DNA of 64,000 nucleotides from Anthoceros angustus (lineage: Eukaryota > Streptophyta > Anthocerotopsida > Anthocerotales > Anthocerotaceae). The notes under the pieces were generated by a model. That model saw only the letters and a list, made by a program, of their open reading frames with translations, was not told the DNA's origin and made no database searches. Positions 32,000 to 43,885 of this stretch are shown piece by piece (within the stretch, counting starts at the first letter, position 1; each line of letters opens with the position of its first letter). A program made the position numbers and the translations under genes. The stretch covers positions 576,248 through 640,247 of the forward strand of contig MU008199.1 in the NCBI GenBank assembly GCA_010909165.1, written 5' to 3'.

Positions 32000-34905
32000 A
32001 AGTCAAAAGTTCACAAGTGCCTTCGTGTGCAACAACACTGGGGTGTGTCCTGCGTGCGCACTAGACATGGCAAGTGGTGTACCCATTTTGTGGCCCATGC
32101 AACCGGGAGTGCCATCAACACCACATCGGCCATGAAAATTGGCGTCAAGTGTGCCCAGACACGATTTAGCCCTAATCAAAGCAGTGGGTCTTCCCTCGAT
32201 TAACAAGGACCTTATAAAGACACACGTCTCTAAAGTGTCCGGGTCTAACTCAAATACCTCACGACCATCTAACACTCATTTGGAAGAGTGCAAACTTGCA
32301 AGTGTGCAGTTGCGTGAGGAGTATGCACTCGCTTCATCCAGGTCTAGGGTGTAAACATGACCGTCTGGCTCAAGCCCCTGGTAATATTGGCCCACTACAA
32401 TATCATCACCTGGGAGGAAAGTACGAAGGCTCCAAGGACATGTTCTTGCCACATCAGTTTTGTGGGAAGCAATTGTGCACCTAACCAAGTAGAAAGTTGC
32501 ACCTTAATGTGCCGTCTGCCGTCTCTGCAGCCACAACAAAGTTATCGCCTACCTCCAGGCGCCATATCGGTGAGGTCCTCGGAGGCTTCCTCATGCCTTG
32601 CTGGATCTAATGTGGTCTCAACTTGGTCATCAACCAACGATGTTCCACATCGTTGTCGAGTTATATTCTCTGTCGCCGCGGTCGGCGAACGATATATGGC
32701 GCGATTCTCTGATGAGCCTTTGTTTCACATCTTTGCATGGTCCATGCAAGCCCCACAAAAGCAAGCCAAGTGTCTCATTTTCACCCGTGGATTCAAAGCA
32801 TCTTGAGAATACCCATAAATGGAGTGCATGCTCTTGGAACCTGGGATCGAGGCACACCCCCACTTTTGTCTCCTATTGACATCCGTCTTCCCAATCAGCC
32901 AGAATAGTCGCTTGACTTGCCTTTCACCATTGGTGTATGAGGATGCTGCACCGTTAGAGATTGAGCTACGCAGAAATTGACCACATCAGCAGCCCCTTGC
33001 AATCTCACTGAGGAAGGAGACAATTCTTGACTCTCAACGCCACTTCAAGATGGCACCGCGTCATGTTCTCCCTTCCGTGTCGACCAAGTAACTCCAAAGC
33101 ATATTGCATCCGATTAGGCTAGGTATCGGCTACAAAGTAACTAGGCTGCGGGCCTTGAGAAGCAGCCCCATCACTCCACATCCAATGCTCCGTGGTCTCC
33201 TATACCGCTGCCCAGCAACCACTCCCGATGTAGCATGAGACAATCTTTGGACAAAAGGGTGTCATGTTGCATGTCATCGATGTAAAATGGTAGAACTTTT
33301 CAACGTTGCAAAACGGGTCCTCCTCCACAATTGGACCAGTTCTCATATAAACATGCACAAGAATTGTAACGATCATGCCAATGCATGCTTTGGATCTCGT
33401 TACGCACTTGGAAGGCGTAGTTTTGTGAGAAATCAATCAAGACGATGACATCCTCACGAAACCATTCTAGACATCTGCGAAACTCATAAGCTTGCCATCT
33501 GAACAAAATCATGGGTGATGAAATGTTTCAACTTGCCTTTTAGGAACTCTACCATTTCGACGGGTGAGTTTCCCATACAAGCTTGATTCGAGACTTGGAA
33601 GTGCCGTCTTCATTCGCCCAACGTGGTGGTATTCAAAACAACGCCACTTCAATGTAGCGAGACAAGTTTGTTGTGACCTCCTTCGGACAAAGCCCTAGCT
33701 TGAACCCCACAAAGATTGCAATTCCCCATTAAACACTTCCGCTTATGGAAGTCATCGTCATGTGCTTTAGGGCACAACACGTGAACCAGTTCGCCAGGCC
33801 AAAGCAGCAAGCCGTCTCAAAGCACCTTCCCTTGGCAAAGACAAGGACATGAGCATGTAGATCTCAAGTGAACCTTTGATTGGACACGGGAGGTTGAGAG
33901 CATCCTTTAGAAATGCCATTTCAACGTGATACTGCGCAACACGTTCTCCTGCAGGATTTGATGTAGAAGGGTTTCAACCTCTCAAAGGCACGCGGCCTAT
34001 CTTGATCTCGGGATCGACTTGAATCGGAGGAAGAACTCCGTCTGCATCACAAACAACAAGGGACCACAAGTGTAAGAGACTACATCGAGCGTAGAACAGC
34101 AAGTGCAACGGACACTTCAAGCTGCATGGTCGGGCGGTGGTGCAACTTCAAATTGTGACAATGAACCCCATCAAGTGATGAAGCTGTCCTAAAAGTGTAA
34201 TCTAATGCAAAGTGCGCGACATCTTGAATAGCAGGTGGCATCGGCACCATGCGTGTGAGACAACGGCAGTGTGAGCGGTGTTAACCCGAGTGATAGAGTG
34301 AAAGCGCTGCAGCCACAATGTTGGATAGGACTCCACTAGCGCTAGGACCATCTTCCACACCAACCCCCCACAAGCACGCTACCACATGAGAACCCATGAT
34401 GTGGTAAACAACGAAGGAAACCCCAACTTGCGCTCACCGTGAGGTATCGAGGAAGTGCGTGCACAAACGGGCCACCAGCACCGGCATCCTTCGAGCTCGA
34501 GGAAGGGCGTGAGGAGTTCTCCCAAAGCGGACAATTAAATCCCTCAAGGTTGTGCTCAAGGAACTGACCGACCTTCCGCCGCACCACACCATTGGTGGCC
34601 CCTGCTCGATGTCCAATTGGCAAAGGGTTTGCACATGCCGCGCCACAACTCGCCTATTGACCCCGACGCCCCATGGCGGCCGCGCTTCTTGCATGACATC
34701 CTTGGACAAAACAATGTTCATGAAAGTTTGCCGAGCTCTCAACTTGTCCGCAACTTGCACACTTTGTAGACTCCTCATAGCGACTGATGTTCTCGAGCTT
34801 GATTTGTGGCTTTTCGAGTCCGGCTTTCCTCCCCTTAGCACGCGAAATCTCTTGAATGCGAAGTGTAGAGAACGCCTCCAAAATCCTCCTCCTCCCACGC
34901 CCACT
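32000..34905 (-). pseudogene. Decayed transposase-like gene (D-F-x-x-N-Y family)
   Basis: Minus-strand pieces appear in one order. N-terminal helices and a Cys-rich spot lie at 34905-34342, then KSRIKLVWETHP near 33575, and FREDVIVLIDFSQNYAFQVR (33465-33410) with HWHDRY and DDMQHDT further on. C-terminal strands follow: FLPGDDIVVGQYYQGLEPDG (about 32440-32370) and VYTLDLDE. An acidic-aromatic DFAENY-type motif followed by an aspartate block recalls large uncharacterised proteins dispersed in animal and plant genomes that I take to be DDE transposases. Stops and shifts interrupt it throughout. Identification is from remembered family pattern only and is tentative. Confidence 0.35.
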
Positions 34906-35058
34906 AAAAGTGACGAGTCCTCCGCAAAAGAAGGACCCTAACTCCCGAGCAACCGCTGCAGCCTTCGGAGGGCTCCCTTAAACCGGAGGTGTCGAGCAAC
35001 TCCTTCGCGCTCGACACCGCCTTGACCTTTCGACGACAAGCGTGATGATGCACCCGCA

Positions 35059-36864
35059 GTGCCACCGAACTTCATGTGTCTCTGACTGATTTTCTTGAGA
35101 CCGGATGCACAATCTCTAAGAGTGTGAGATGGCAACAATTCTTCCGCGCATTGTTGATCATTGTCCCGTTCACTTGGTTGAGCTGGTGTTTGTTGATCAT
35201 TGCCACATCGTGAGTGACAATCACTCTACTAGCCGGTGGGTGAGGAGCACTTGAGTGGCAATCGCCACACCGCCGCATGTTTAGCTCCTCTCGCCATCTC
35301 CAACGACGCCCAAGCAGCGTGCTTGGCACGACGGTCGGCATCGGCCGTTGTTGCGTTGGAGCCATCTCTTGAGTTGTTTGCCAAGCAAACCACTTAGGAT
35401 CTGTGACAAGTGTCGTGAGCCAACGCCTTCCGGGATCGGAGCGGAGAGAGGCGGTTTCGCCCCATCATCTCCTTGGCGAAGAGGGTATGGAGGGTTTGAA
35501 TTTTAAATGTTAAGTGAGTTCCCCACCGTAAACTCTTTGACAAAACTAGACTCCCTCTTCCATTAAGAGAGAGAACATCTACACGCACATTCAAATTTTG
35601 ATACGATATTCTCTCCCCGTTTTTGATGTGGACTCACTGTACCATATCTAGTGGTCCGTATGCTACCTTCAAAGGGAATACCGTGAATATAGTTCAAAGC
35701 CTAATCCTTTTATTTTGCGCTGGAATTTTTGTGTACCGACATTTGGGTGACTCTTAGCCGAAAAGTTTCAAGCCATTCGGATCAAAATTACAATATTTAA
35801 AATTTTCCTTCAATAACATGTCCACATGTGGACAAAACTGTTGCATCCGTTGCACACTTTTATGGAACACCATGCATAGACCCGATTCTACAATATGTCC
35901 TAGTGAAAACAACGTGGATTTGTTGTTATTCGTGATTCAATCGTTGACTGAAATAAGGTTTCTAGTCATTTCGCACATAGTAGACTTCTAACAACATGAG
36001 TGTGATCCTGAGGAACTAGCAACTCAAGCGTACACGACTGTGTGAGACTAGAGACCTGTCGTCCCCAAGGTAAACATACTGATCTGGAAAAGACCTATAT
36101 GTTTTGAAAGCATTTCTATCAAAGCAGATGTGTGCAGTAGCACCTGTATCTAAATACCATTCATCTATTGGTTTCATTAGCTTTGGCAGAAAGGCAAGTG
36201 GGAAGCGGCAATGGACTAGCAAACTCCCTAGTCCCAACTGTAAGAGCTGATGGGGTATTAGCCTTCTTTACCACAACATTGGCGTACTGGTGCCCTCCTT
36301 GAGGAATTCCAGCTTGCTTTTGCGACACTCTTTTCCCAATGTCCGCAGCTTGCACCGCGTGTGCCTCGGTTTTTAGTCTTCTTCCCATGAGGATCACTGA
36401 GCTACCTCCCTTGGAAGGATTTCCACCACCTCCTTTGGAGAAGGATTTCTTGCCTCCTCGCCCTTGATTTGAGGTGTCTGGGCTGTTGTTTCTCGCTTGT
36501 GATTAGTTCGCTTGCCTCTTCTTGCGATGGAACTCACAAGTTGTGAGAATGACATCTCGTGCATCTCTATGCCTTGCTTAGCTTGCAGTAGGTTGGCAAC
36601 AGGTGGGAGGTCACAGTGTGACCAAGACTGTGAAGCAAAAGAAGGAGCCTCATCACCATCTCATCATCCTTGATGGCAACTTTAGAGGCACCGCCGGGAG
36701 GCTAGGGTCCTAAAGGTACTCACGTGCTTCTCCACCGAGTCCCCATCCTTCATTCTCAAGTTCGAAATTTCTTAAAGTCATTGCACGACCATGTTCGCTG
36801 CGAGAGTTCCTTTAGACGATTCATGATTTCGGCTGAAGTTTCCACCATGCCTCAACATTTCGTC
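35059..36864 (-). pseudogene. Copia gag-protease block, tandem copy A
   Basis: Minus strand: gag tail with KQAGIPQGG at about 36310-36280, then IDEWYLDTGATAHICFDRNA (36175-36110), the Copia protease with its D-T-G active site. VYYVPEMTRNL-type sequence follows near 35980-35940, in decayed form. The rest, 35600-35060, repeats 37400-36865. The 1.8-kb unit recurs directly at 36865-38670, with small differences such as gcacacgac/gtgccacgac near the protease C-terminus. Confidence 0.68.
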
Positions 36865-38941
36865 GTGCCACCGAACTTCATGTGTCTCTGACTGATTTTC
36901 TTGAGACCGGATGCACAATCTCATAAGAGTGAGATGGCAACAATTCTTCCGCGCATTGTTGATCATTGTCCCGTTCACTTGGTTGAGCTGGTGTTTGTTG
37001 ATCATTGCCACATCGTGAGTGACAATCACTCTACTAGCCGGTGGGTGAGGAGCACTTGAGTGGCAATCGCCACACCGCCGCATGTTTAGCTCCTCTCGCC
37101 ATCTCCAACGACGCTTCCAAGCAGCGTGCTTGGCACGACGGTCGGCATCGGCCTTGGTTGCGTTGGAGCCATCTCTTGAGTTGTTTGCCAAGCAAACCAC
37201 TTAGGATCTGTGACAAGTGTCGTGAGCCAACGCCTTCCGGGATCGGAGCGGAGAGAGCGGTTTCGCCCCATCATCTCCTTGGCGAAGAGGGTATGGAGGG
37301 TTTGAATTTTAAATGTTAAGTGAGTTCCCCACCGTAAACTCTTTGACAAAACTAGACTCCCTCTTCCATTAAGAGAGAGAACATCTACACGCACATTCAA
37401 ATTTTGATACGATATTCTCTCCCCGTTTTTGATGTGGACTCACTGTACCATATCTAGTGGTCCGTATGCTACCTTCAAAGGGGAATACCCGTGAATATAG
37501 TTCAAGGCCTAATCCTGCTTATTTTGCGCTGGAATTTTTTGTGTACCATAGACATTTGGGTGACTCTTAGCCTGAAAAGTTTCAAGCCATTCGAATCAAA
37601 ATTACAATATTTAAAACTTTTCCTTCAATAACATGTCCACATGTGGACAAAAAACCGTGTTGCATCCGTTGCACACTTTTATGGAACACCAAAGCATGCA
37701 TAGACCCGATTCTACAATATGTCCTAGTGAAAACAACGTGACTGTTGTTATCTGCATTCAATCGTTTGACTGAAATAAGGTTTCTAGTCATCTCTGGCAC
37801 ATAGTAGACTTCTAACAACATGAGTGTGATCCCTGTAGGAACTAGCAACTCAACTGTGCCACGACCAGGTGAGACTAGAGACCTGTCGTCCCCAAGGTAA
37901 ACATACTGATATGGAAAAGACCTATATGTTTTGAAAGCATTCCTATCAAAGCGGATGTGTGCGTGCTTTTGTATCTAAATACCATTCATCTATTGGTTTC
38001 ATTAGCTTTGGCGAAAGGCAAGTGGGAAGCGACAATGGACTAGCAAACTCCCTAGTCCCCAAGCCAAGAGCGATGGGGTATTAGCCTTCTTTACCACAAC
38101 ATTGGCGTCGGTGGTGCCCTCCTTGCGAGGAATTCCAGCTTGCTTTTGCGACACTCTTTTCCCAATGTCCGGTGCTTGCACCATTGCGGTGCACAGCTTT
38201 TTAGTCTTCTTCCCATGAGGATCCGCTGAGCTACCTCCCTTGGAAGGATTTCCACCACCTCCTTTGGAGAAGGATTTCTTGCCTCCTCGCCCTTGATTTG
38301 AGGTGTCAGGCTGTTGTTTCCTGCTTTCTTGTGATTAGTTCGCTTGCCTCTTCTTGCGATGGAACTCACAAGTTGTGAGAATGACATCTCGTGCATCTCT
38401 ATGCCTTGCTTCTTAGCTAACATGTAGCTTGTGTCGGCGGTGTGTGGGAGGTCACAGTGTGACCAAGACTCGAAGCGAAAGAAGGAGCCTCATCACCATC
38501 TCATCATCCTTGATGGCAACTTTAGAGGCACCACAGGCCGGGAGGCTAGGGTCCTAAAGGTACTCACGTGCTTCTCCACCGAGTCCCCATCCTTCATTCT
38601 CAAGTTCGAAATTTCTTAAAGTCATTCATTGACCATGTTACGCTGCGTAGAGTTCCTTTAGGCGATTCATGATTTCGGCTGAAGTTTCCACCCATGCCTC
38701 AACATTTCGGTTGTCGAGCCACTGCGAATGAGGTACTTGGCTCCGCTATCCTTAGCTAACCATTCTTCTTCTCCCAAGATCCTCGTCTGGTTTCACTACC
38801 TTTCCGGTTGCATGTTTGAGCCCCTCATTTCGAGGACGCCCTCCATCCGGATCGCCATATGTCAAAGTCATTGCCATTGAACCGATCCTTCTCCTTGAAG
38901 GATTCATTACCTCCATAGTTTGGAGTTGAGGTGCGTGCCAT
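36865..38941 (-). pseudogene. Copia gag-protease, tandem copy B with gag start
   Basis: ATG at 38941 on the minus strand opens MARTSTPNYGGNESFKEKDR and then F-N-G-N-D-F-D-I-W, the Copia gag N-terminus. A helical gag core follows in shifted frames (MHEMSFSQLVSSIARRGKR at 38390-38330), then a basic tail and a zinc-knuckle remnant. The protease appears in part near 38000-37950, and LLEVYYVPEMTRNLISVKRL at 37818-37760 gives its C-terminus. The unit then runs into 37400-36865, whose frames (MNVRVDVLSLNGRG) I cannot place. Confidence 0.68.
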
Positions 38942-40295
38942 ATTTATGGCTTGTTGTTCGACCTCGTTCAAATTCAGTATTGAATATATCCCCAAAACCG
39001 TCGATCGGACACACTCATAACGCTTGTTGATTCGGCGTTGCGGTTTTGATCCCGGATCCTCCTCGTAGCTGCAATTTTGGAGCTCCTCATCTCGAACCTA
39101 TTGTAGGCATACGTGGAGCAAGATGGACACGAGTTAAGTGAGCTAAAGCTTCGCTCACGATTTGTCTTGCGTGTTTAGGTGTTTTGAACCGGATTTTTGA
39201 GCATCTCGGGCTTGACATAACCAGCTTGTAGTCCAAGTGTGCAACTTGCTCCTTCGATCCTGTAAGTCAACGCTTCGTAGACAAGTGTCCATTAATTTGT
39301 GTGCGTGTCATCACTATCCATTATTTGCTTGATGCGATTAATTATTGTCGACACTCGTGTTTGTGGCGGCTTGAGTTGTGATGAAACCACGGCTGCCGTT
39401 TCCATCAAAAGCTCTTTGTACACGCACTGCAATTTAGTGGATTTCTTGGAGGAAGAGTAAACACCGATTCTCGCTCTTGAGGATAGAGAAATTCCACAAT
39501 AGTATTAAATCGTCTCGGATCAGCAATTTGCATAGGTCTATTTTGGTTTTGTTGGCTCCATTGTAGGATGCGAATGTAATCGAGAAGCAATTGTGTGCCC
39601 ATCGCAATTCTTGACCTATTTTGCCTAGGATGATTACGAGTAGCGGTGTTGCGCAGTGCGCATCTAAATTGGCCATGTGCCGTAACAAGGATTTGTGTTT
39701 TATAAGTGCGAAATTGCATCTTATATTTCTTTTGTATTTTTCTATATATAATTTTGCCCATTGGGCATCTGTTCTAGTGTATGTTCATTGCAATTGCTCA
39801 AGAGAGCAATTCAATGAATGCACGCTAGAATGGTTACCTAATGCAGCAAAAATTTGTATAGATTTTTAAAGAAAAACAACACAGAATTCATTTCTTGATG
39901 TTTCTTTAGTTCCTTTTCAAGAACATGTTATTATTCAAAACAATAATAAAACACATCTTTCTGCACATCTTCTAATGCAGAAAATTTGTGTGTGCATACT
40001 AGATGCATCTCCATCTATCCTCGCGATACCATGAAGATTTTATGTGAATTGAATTAATAAAACACAATTACATTATTGATTGAATTGAAAGATCAAATAA
40101 AGAGTAACTTGCTTATGCTTAAAACAACCTAATTAAGATACCAAGTGTTACGTCTACTCGTAAGAGTCACAACCCTACCGAAAGGGTACTAGGTGACTAG
40201 ACCTAGTTTACACATCAGACAAGTTAACTAAACTAAGGTAATCTAACCCTAGCATGAGTCAACACATAAACAATAATTATTTCTTCAAAGAACAG
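38942..40295. other. Copia leader and unassigned sequence
   Basis: 38942-39400 is the presumed 5' leader of the minus-strand Copia; I could not find a matching LTR pair. 39405-39761 (-) is a 118-codon frame without known domain. 39850-40250 is AT-rich with nothing recognised. Confidence 0.35.
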
Positions 40296-40302
40296 GCTGT
40301 AC

Positions 40303-40350
40303 TTGATTTTGATGTGGGGTGCGCCGACATACCCGCGCACCCCCCTTAGC
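40303..40350. repeat. GC-rich hairpin HP1
   Basis: GGGGTGCG and CGCACCCC flank the core CCGACATACC. It shares its core layout (GCGC-CGACATACC-CGCGC) with HP2 and HP3. Confidence 0.6.
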
Positions 40351-40375
40351 TTCTTGTACATCCTTTTCTTAACCG

Positions 40376-40439
40376 GTTTACATGAGTGTGACGTGGGGGC
40401 GCCGGTATACCGGCGCCCTCCCCTCACATTCATGTAAAC
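40376..40439. repeat. 64-nt hairpin HP2
   Basis: GTTTACATGA at the left end pairs with TCATGTAAAC at the right end. The centre is the perfect 22-nt palindrome starting GGGCGCCGGTA (mirror half TACCGGCGCCC). Inner arms GTGTGA/TCACAT and GTGGGG/CCCTCC pair with few mismatches. Confidence 0.75.
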
Positions 40440-40537
40440 GGATGAAGCCAAATGCAACCAAGAAGAGTCTGAGACAAGAAGAGTCTGTAGACAAGAAGAG
40501 TCTGACACAAGAAGAGTCTGTAGAACCTTAGTTGTGT

Positions 40538-41205
40538 TCAAACGCGCGTATATGCACTTGGACGACACACATGAGTCGGAACATGATGGAAGGACAAGAG
40601 GGAAGTACGAGAAATTTGTGCGGCTAAATATCCCACAAACATGTCCAAGTCGCCTCTCTGTTTGGAGTACATGTTACAGCTCATAGACCACCCCGCATGC
40701 GGGTAAATGGATTCCAGCCTTTGACAGTGTAAGCAGGGTACAAGTTTATAATGACAATAAAATGTAGTTTTCTTGACTTCCATCGTTCCATCGGATCGAG
40801 TGTTGGCAGATTCGTGGATCCCAGCATGTAAGGCCATGATTTTGGTGTATCTAAGTTTTCGCCGATTTTTACAGGAAAAAATGGTTTGTTTTGCATAAAA
40901 GCCCAAAATAGCGGAATAAGCCGTTTTTCCCTAGACACTGTTAAAGAGTAAAACACTGTACCCATGTGTGTCTGATCCATCTTCACATCATGCTTTCCCT
41001 TGTTGAATCCTCTGGGCACATCCATAACCGGTAACGTGTAATTCCTCTTCCGTAAAAACCCTCGTATATCCAACACATCTCTTGTAACCACTTGGTATTT
41101 TACGATACACTCCGTCATTGGAATAGTAAACGACTGCAGGCCTTCCTCCATGTCCATATTAGCTAGGGTCCTTTGTTCATTCTCGAGACCCTTCCATGTG
41201 TGCAC
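40538..41205 (-). CDS. Unidentified ORF
   Basis: The frame 41205-40681 (174 codons) encodes a mixed-composition protein (MEEGLQSFTIPMTECIVKYQ near the start, VFYSLTVSREKRLIPLFWAF in the middle) that looks like real coding sequence. No family is recognised. Hairpins HP1-HP3 flank it. It might be one exon of a gene also using 41649-41400. Confidence 0.3.
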
Positions 41206-41308
41206 TTCCAGTATGAAAGCCTAGAAGTCCTCTGGCAGTTTTTTCCGATCCTGCACATCTTTAACTCGCTGCACATATCACCCATCATGTGGTTGCTCAA
41301 CAGCAAGA

Positions 41309-41378
41309 TTTCACAACAAGTAGTAGTGGGGAAGGCGCTGACATGCCGACGCCTTCCCCACTCTTACCTGCTGTGAAA
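41309..41378. repeat. 70-nt hairpin HP3
   Basis: TTTCACA and TGTGAAA close the ends; AGTGGGGAAGGCG pairs with CGCCTTCCCCACT across the loop CTGACATGCCGA. A degenerate fourth element (GAGCATGCCGGCGCCCTCCC) lies at 41395-41415. Confidence 0.75.
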
Positions 41379-41399
41379 CGACCCTACCAAAGCTGAGCA

Positions 41400-41649
41400 T
41401 GCCGGCGCCCTCCCTTCTCATACTAGATGTAACACAAAGGAAACATACCTTTCCATTGAACGTTGTTTGAAACCTCACAATCACATGATTCCAAGAGTGC
41501 ATAGGGTATTCCTGCCTAAGCCTCTTGAATGAGTCACATCCTAAATATTTCGCAATAGCCACTTGTATGACATGAATTTTCTTCCACAGTATCACCTCCT
41601 TCGACACACCATTCAGGTCAAGTAAACCCCTCAAAACCTTTTTCGTCAC
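41400..41649 (-). CDS. Unidentified ORF
   Basis: Minus frame 41649-41311 encodes LLDLNGVSKEVILWKKIHVI and YPMHSWNHVIVRFQTTFNGK, well-mixed sequence without a family match. It reads into hairpin HP3. Possibly an exon with 41205-40681. Confidence 0.28.
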
Positions 41650-42300
41650 ACTAGTCAGTTGCTAGTTGTGGTGGGAGGTTCCCCGGACCCCCGGAACCCT
41701 CGACCCTATAAGCCACACTTATCACTTTGTCGGTTGCGGTGAGGTTCGTTCCACGAAGGAGTGGGGGAGCCCTTCCTCGCACGGATGGAGGGTGTGCCCT
41801 CCCTGACTGACCTCTCGACTCACCGACCTCCTGACTCTCGACCTCCCGCAGGCGCCCGGCTAACCCCTTCTAGCGCCACGCCGGTGACCCACACTATGTA
41901 GGTCACACTACCCTACGTCGGAATGACTCCGGCGGCGCGGACCTACGTCACGAGAGGCGGTATTTTCAACCAAATCTCACTTTGCTTCGAACAGGCCTCT
42001 GTAGAACCTTTGGTTCATCCGTCGGTTATATGTGGAACTTTCCCTTGGTGTACTTCCCCATCTCCGCAAGTGTGAAAGCAAACACATGTCACAATACCTC
42101 CAACAACTCCTTCAACTGACGCCGTTGATTGCTCTTCAACTCGGCGCCTATCAACCACTAATGTGGCTGTGGCTTGGATGGCTTGCACGCTTCCTCCATG
42201 CGCTCACTCTCCTTGCCCTCCAAATTCGTCTTCTTCCCTAAAGATGCGAGTGTTGGAATGCCCTTTGCCCACCGAACCCGCTGCTTTAACCCCACCTTCT
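41650..42300. other. No gene recognised
   Basis: GC-rich sequence at 41700-41960 (aggttccccggacccccggaaccc) holds only short frames. Confidence 0.4.
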
Positions 42301-42304
42301 TCTG

Positions 42305-43165
42305 GCTTCAAAGTTGGTAATAAGCAACTCCAGTGCTGAATAACCAGGTTATCATGTTCATGTTAAATGCTTGCCTAAGCAATCGATACCGTTCCTTCTC
42401 AGTCACTCCCGGTGTCTTCGTGGCTCCGGCAGCAAATCTCATAGCCAAATCCCTCTCTGTGCCTGTTGGCTCTCCCAAGGCCTCGCCATGTCTGTCCACC
42501 ACAATGCCAGGGCCAATGTTCCTAAAGGCGTAAGACTTGGACTTGGATACAAAGGTTGGCCAAGCTAACATAGGGTGTCCAAGCTGACATAGGGTGTCCA
42601 AGCGTGTTCACAGGGAAGTGCGGCAGCTTGTTAGACTTGATGACTTGCTAGGCATGCCTTTCCGATGCTAGCACATCCTTAACAACATGATCAGGTTGCT
42701 TCGTGAACGATCTTGTAGACTTCATATATTCCAAGGGAGCAAGGTTAGTCTACATGGACCTCAACCTATGAACCCTCAAACCAAATTAAGCTGTATCCAA
42801 CAGCAACTCCTGACCCAACACTCCTCGAATCATGCCAAAGTCCTCATGGACTTGCTTCTTCACGCTCATGCATGTTGGCACATTCTCCAACATTATCCAC
42901 AAGGCCTTTCTTGCAATTGCCCTTTTTGGATGAAGCGCAAGATCCTCATCAGGTCATAGAACAATGCTGTTCGTGGGTCCTTCAGACCCCGACCCTTGCT
43001 TGCAGAGGAGAGTCCTTGGTACTCCCAACCTACGATGACAAGGTCCATTGGTTGCCCAAGACAACTCAAATGGGACAACCCTAATGGGACAACCCTATCA
43101 TGTGAACATCCATCAGTAGCGCCTTCTGGTAACCCTTCAATGACTCCCACGTTAGGAGGTTATCT
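42305..43165 (-). pseudogene. DNMT3-like C5-MTase relic with C-terminus
   Basis: Read on the minus strand. 43150-42893 gives MDVHMIGLSHLSCLGQPMDL and then VIVGWEYQG, motif IV with Tyr where the catalytic Cys should be, followed by KGRGLKDPRTALFYDLMRIL. 42885-42740 gives ENVPTCM (motif VI), LLLDTA, HRLR and TNL, the motif VIII region, with two stops (TAA, TAG). 42601-42308 gives SKSYAFRNIGPGIVVDRHGE, EPTGTERDLAMRF and KERYRLLRQAFNMNMITWLF, the C-terminal motifs IX-X. The order matches DNMT3/DRM-type enzymes. The lost Cys and stops make it inactive as read. It extends to the C-terminus missing from the 9683-11785 copies. Confidence 0.75.
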
Positions 43166-43179
43166 GTGGTGTCCACCCA

Positions 43180-43334
43180 AAGACTTGGAGTGTCAAGTTT
43201 GTCGACGTACTGATGATGATGATGTGATGCTTCTTTGTAATTAGTGCAATAAAGGATACCATATGTTTTATGTTCAGCCACCTCTGGACGAGATTTCCGA
43301 AGAAGATTGGTTTTGTGCACAATGCGCTACATGA
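43180..43334 (+). pseudogene. PHD-finger fragment
   Basis: The plus strand encodes LECQVCRRTDDDDVMLLCN, a stop, then CNKGYHMFYVQPPLDEI and EDWFCAQCAT ending in TGA. Cys spacing is that of a PHD finger (C-x2-C, C-x2-C, H-x2-C, C-x2-C), a reader of histone H3 tails, but the Cys after H-x2 is Tyr and a TAG lies in the second pair. It abuts the methyltransferase relic head to head. DNMT3 enzymes carry a PHD-like ADD module before the catalytic domain, so a common origin with an inversion between is possible. Confidence 0.7.
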
Positions 43335-43786
43335 GGTGCGTACGTGTGTAGTCCTACTAATGATAATGTTTTGACTTGGAGTCTCACATTATCAGGAGGG
43401 GAGGGGAGGAGGGGGGAGGATTGGTTTGCAATTATATTTGCATAGTAGATTTGTTTTGCTTGGTTGTCTGTTGAGAAAGTGCTCATATGAATGCAAGTGC
43501 TTACCTCGTGTGACATATCCTGGGTAGGGTCTGTTGCAACCACATCAATAACAGAGACCTAGTCCCCCCTAGACTTCATAATTGAGTGTTAAAAAGTTAT
43601 TTTGAGTTTCTTTTGCTATAACTACTTGAATCCCAAATGTTTTACCTTATGGAGCAAATTTCTTTCATGTGCCGGGATCAAAAACCATCTAAAATCTAGT
43701 CATTATGGTGACAACAAACTCCTACCATTAAGAATTAACCACTCATGAGCTATAGCTCAATTGGACACTAATGAGATACCTTCTCC

Positions 43787-43885
43787 TTGAGAAGAAGAAG
43801 AAGAAGAAGAATTTTATTTAAGTCCACTAAGGACGGATTTCCGTCATGGGACTTGGTACTTAACAACTTGTACCATGGTTGCCTA
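43787..43885 (+). repeat. Short dispersed repeat with GAA tract
   Basis: A (GAA)n tract is followed by TTTTATTTAAGTCCACTAAG and cttggtacttaacaacttgtacc. Related copies are at 50118-50175 and 50722-50788, on both sides of the LINE fragment. Probably a SINE or small LTR-derived element. Confidence 0.55.

Noticed and set aside
40303-41378. Rho-independent terminators or microRNA precursors
   Set aside because: No T tract follows the stems as bacterial terminators need, and the context is nuclear plant DNA; microRNA status cannot be argued without a conserved mature sequence.
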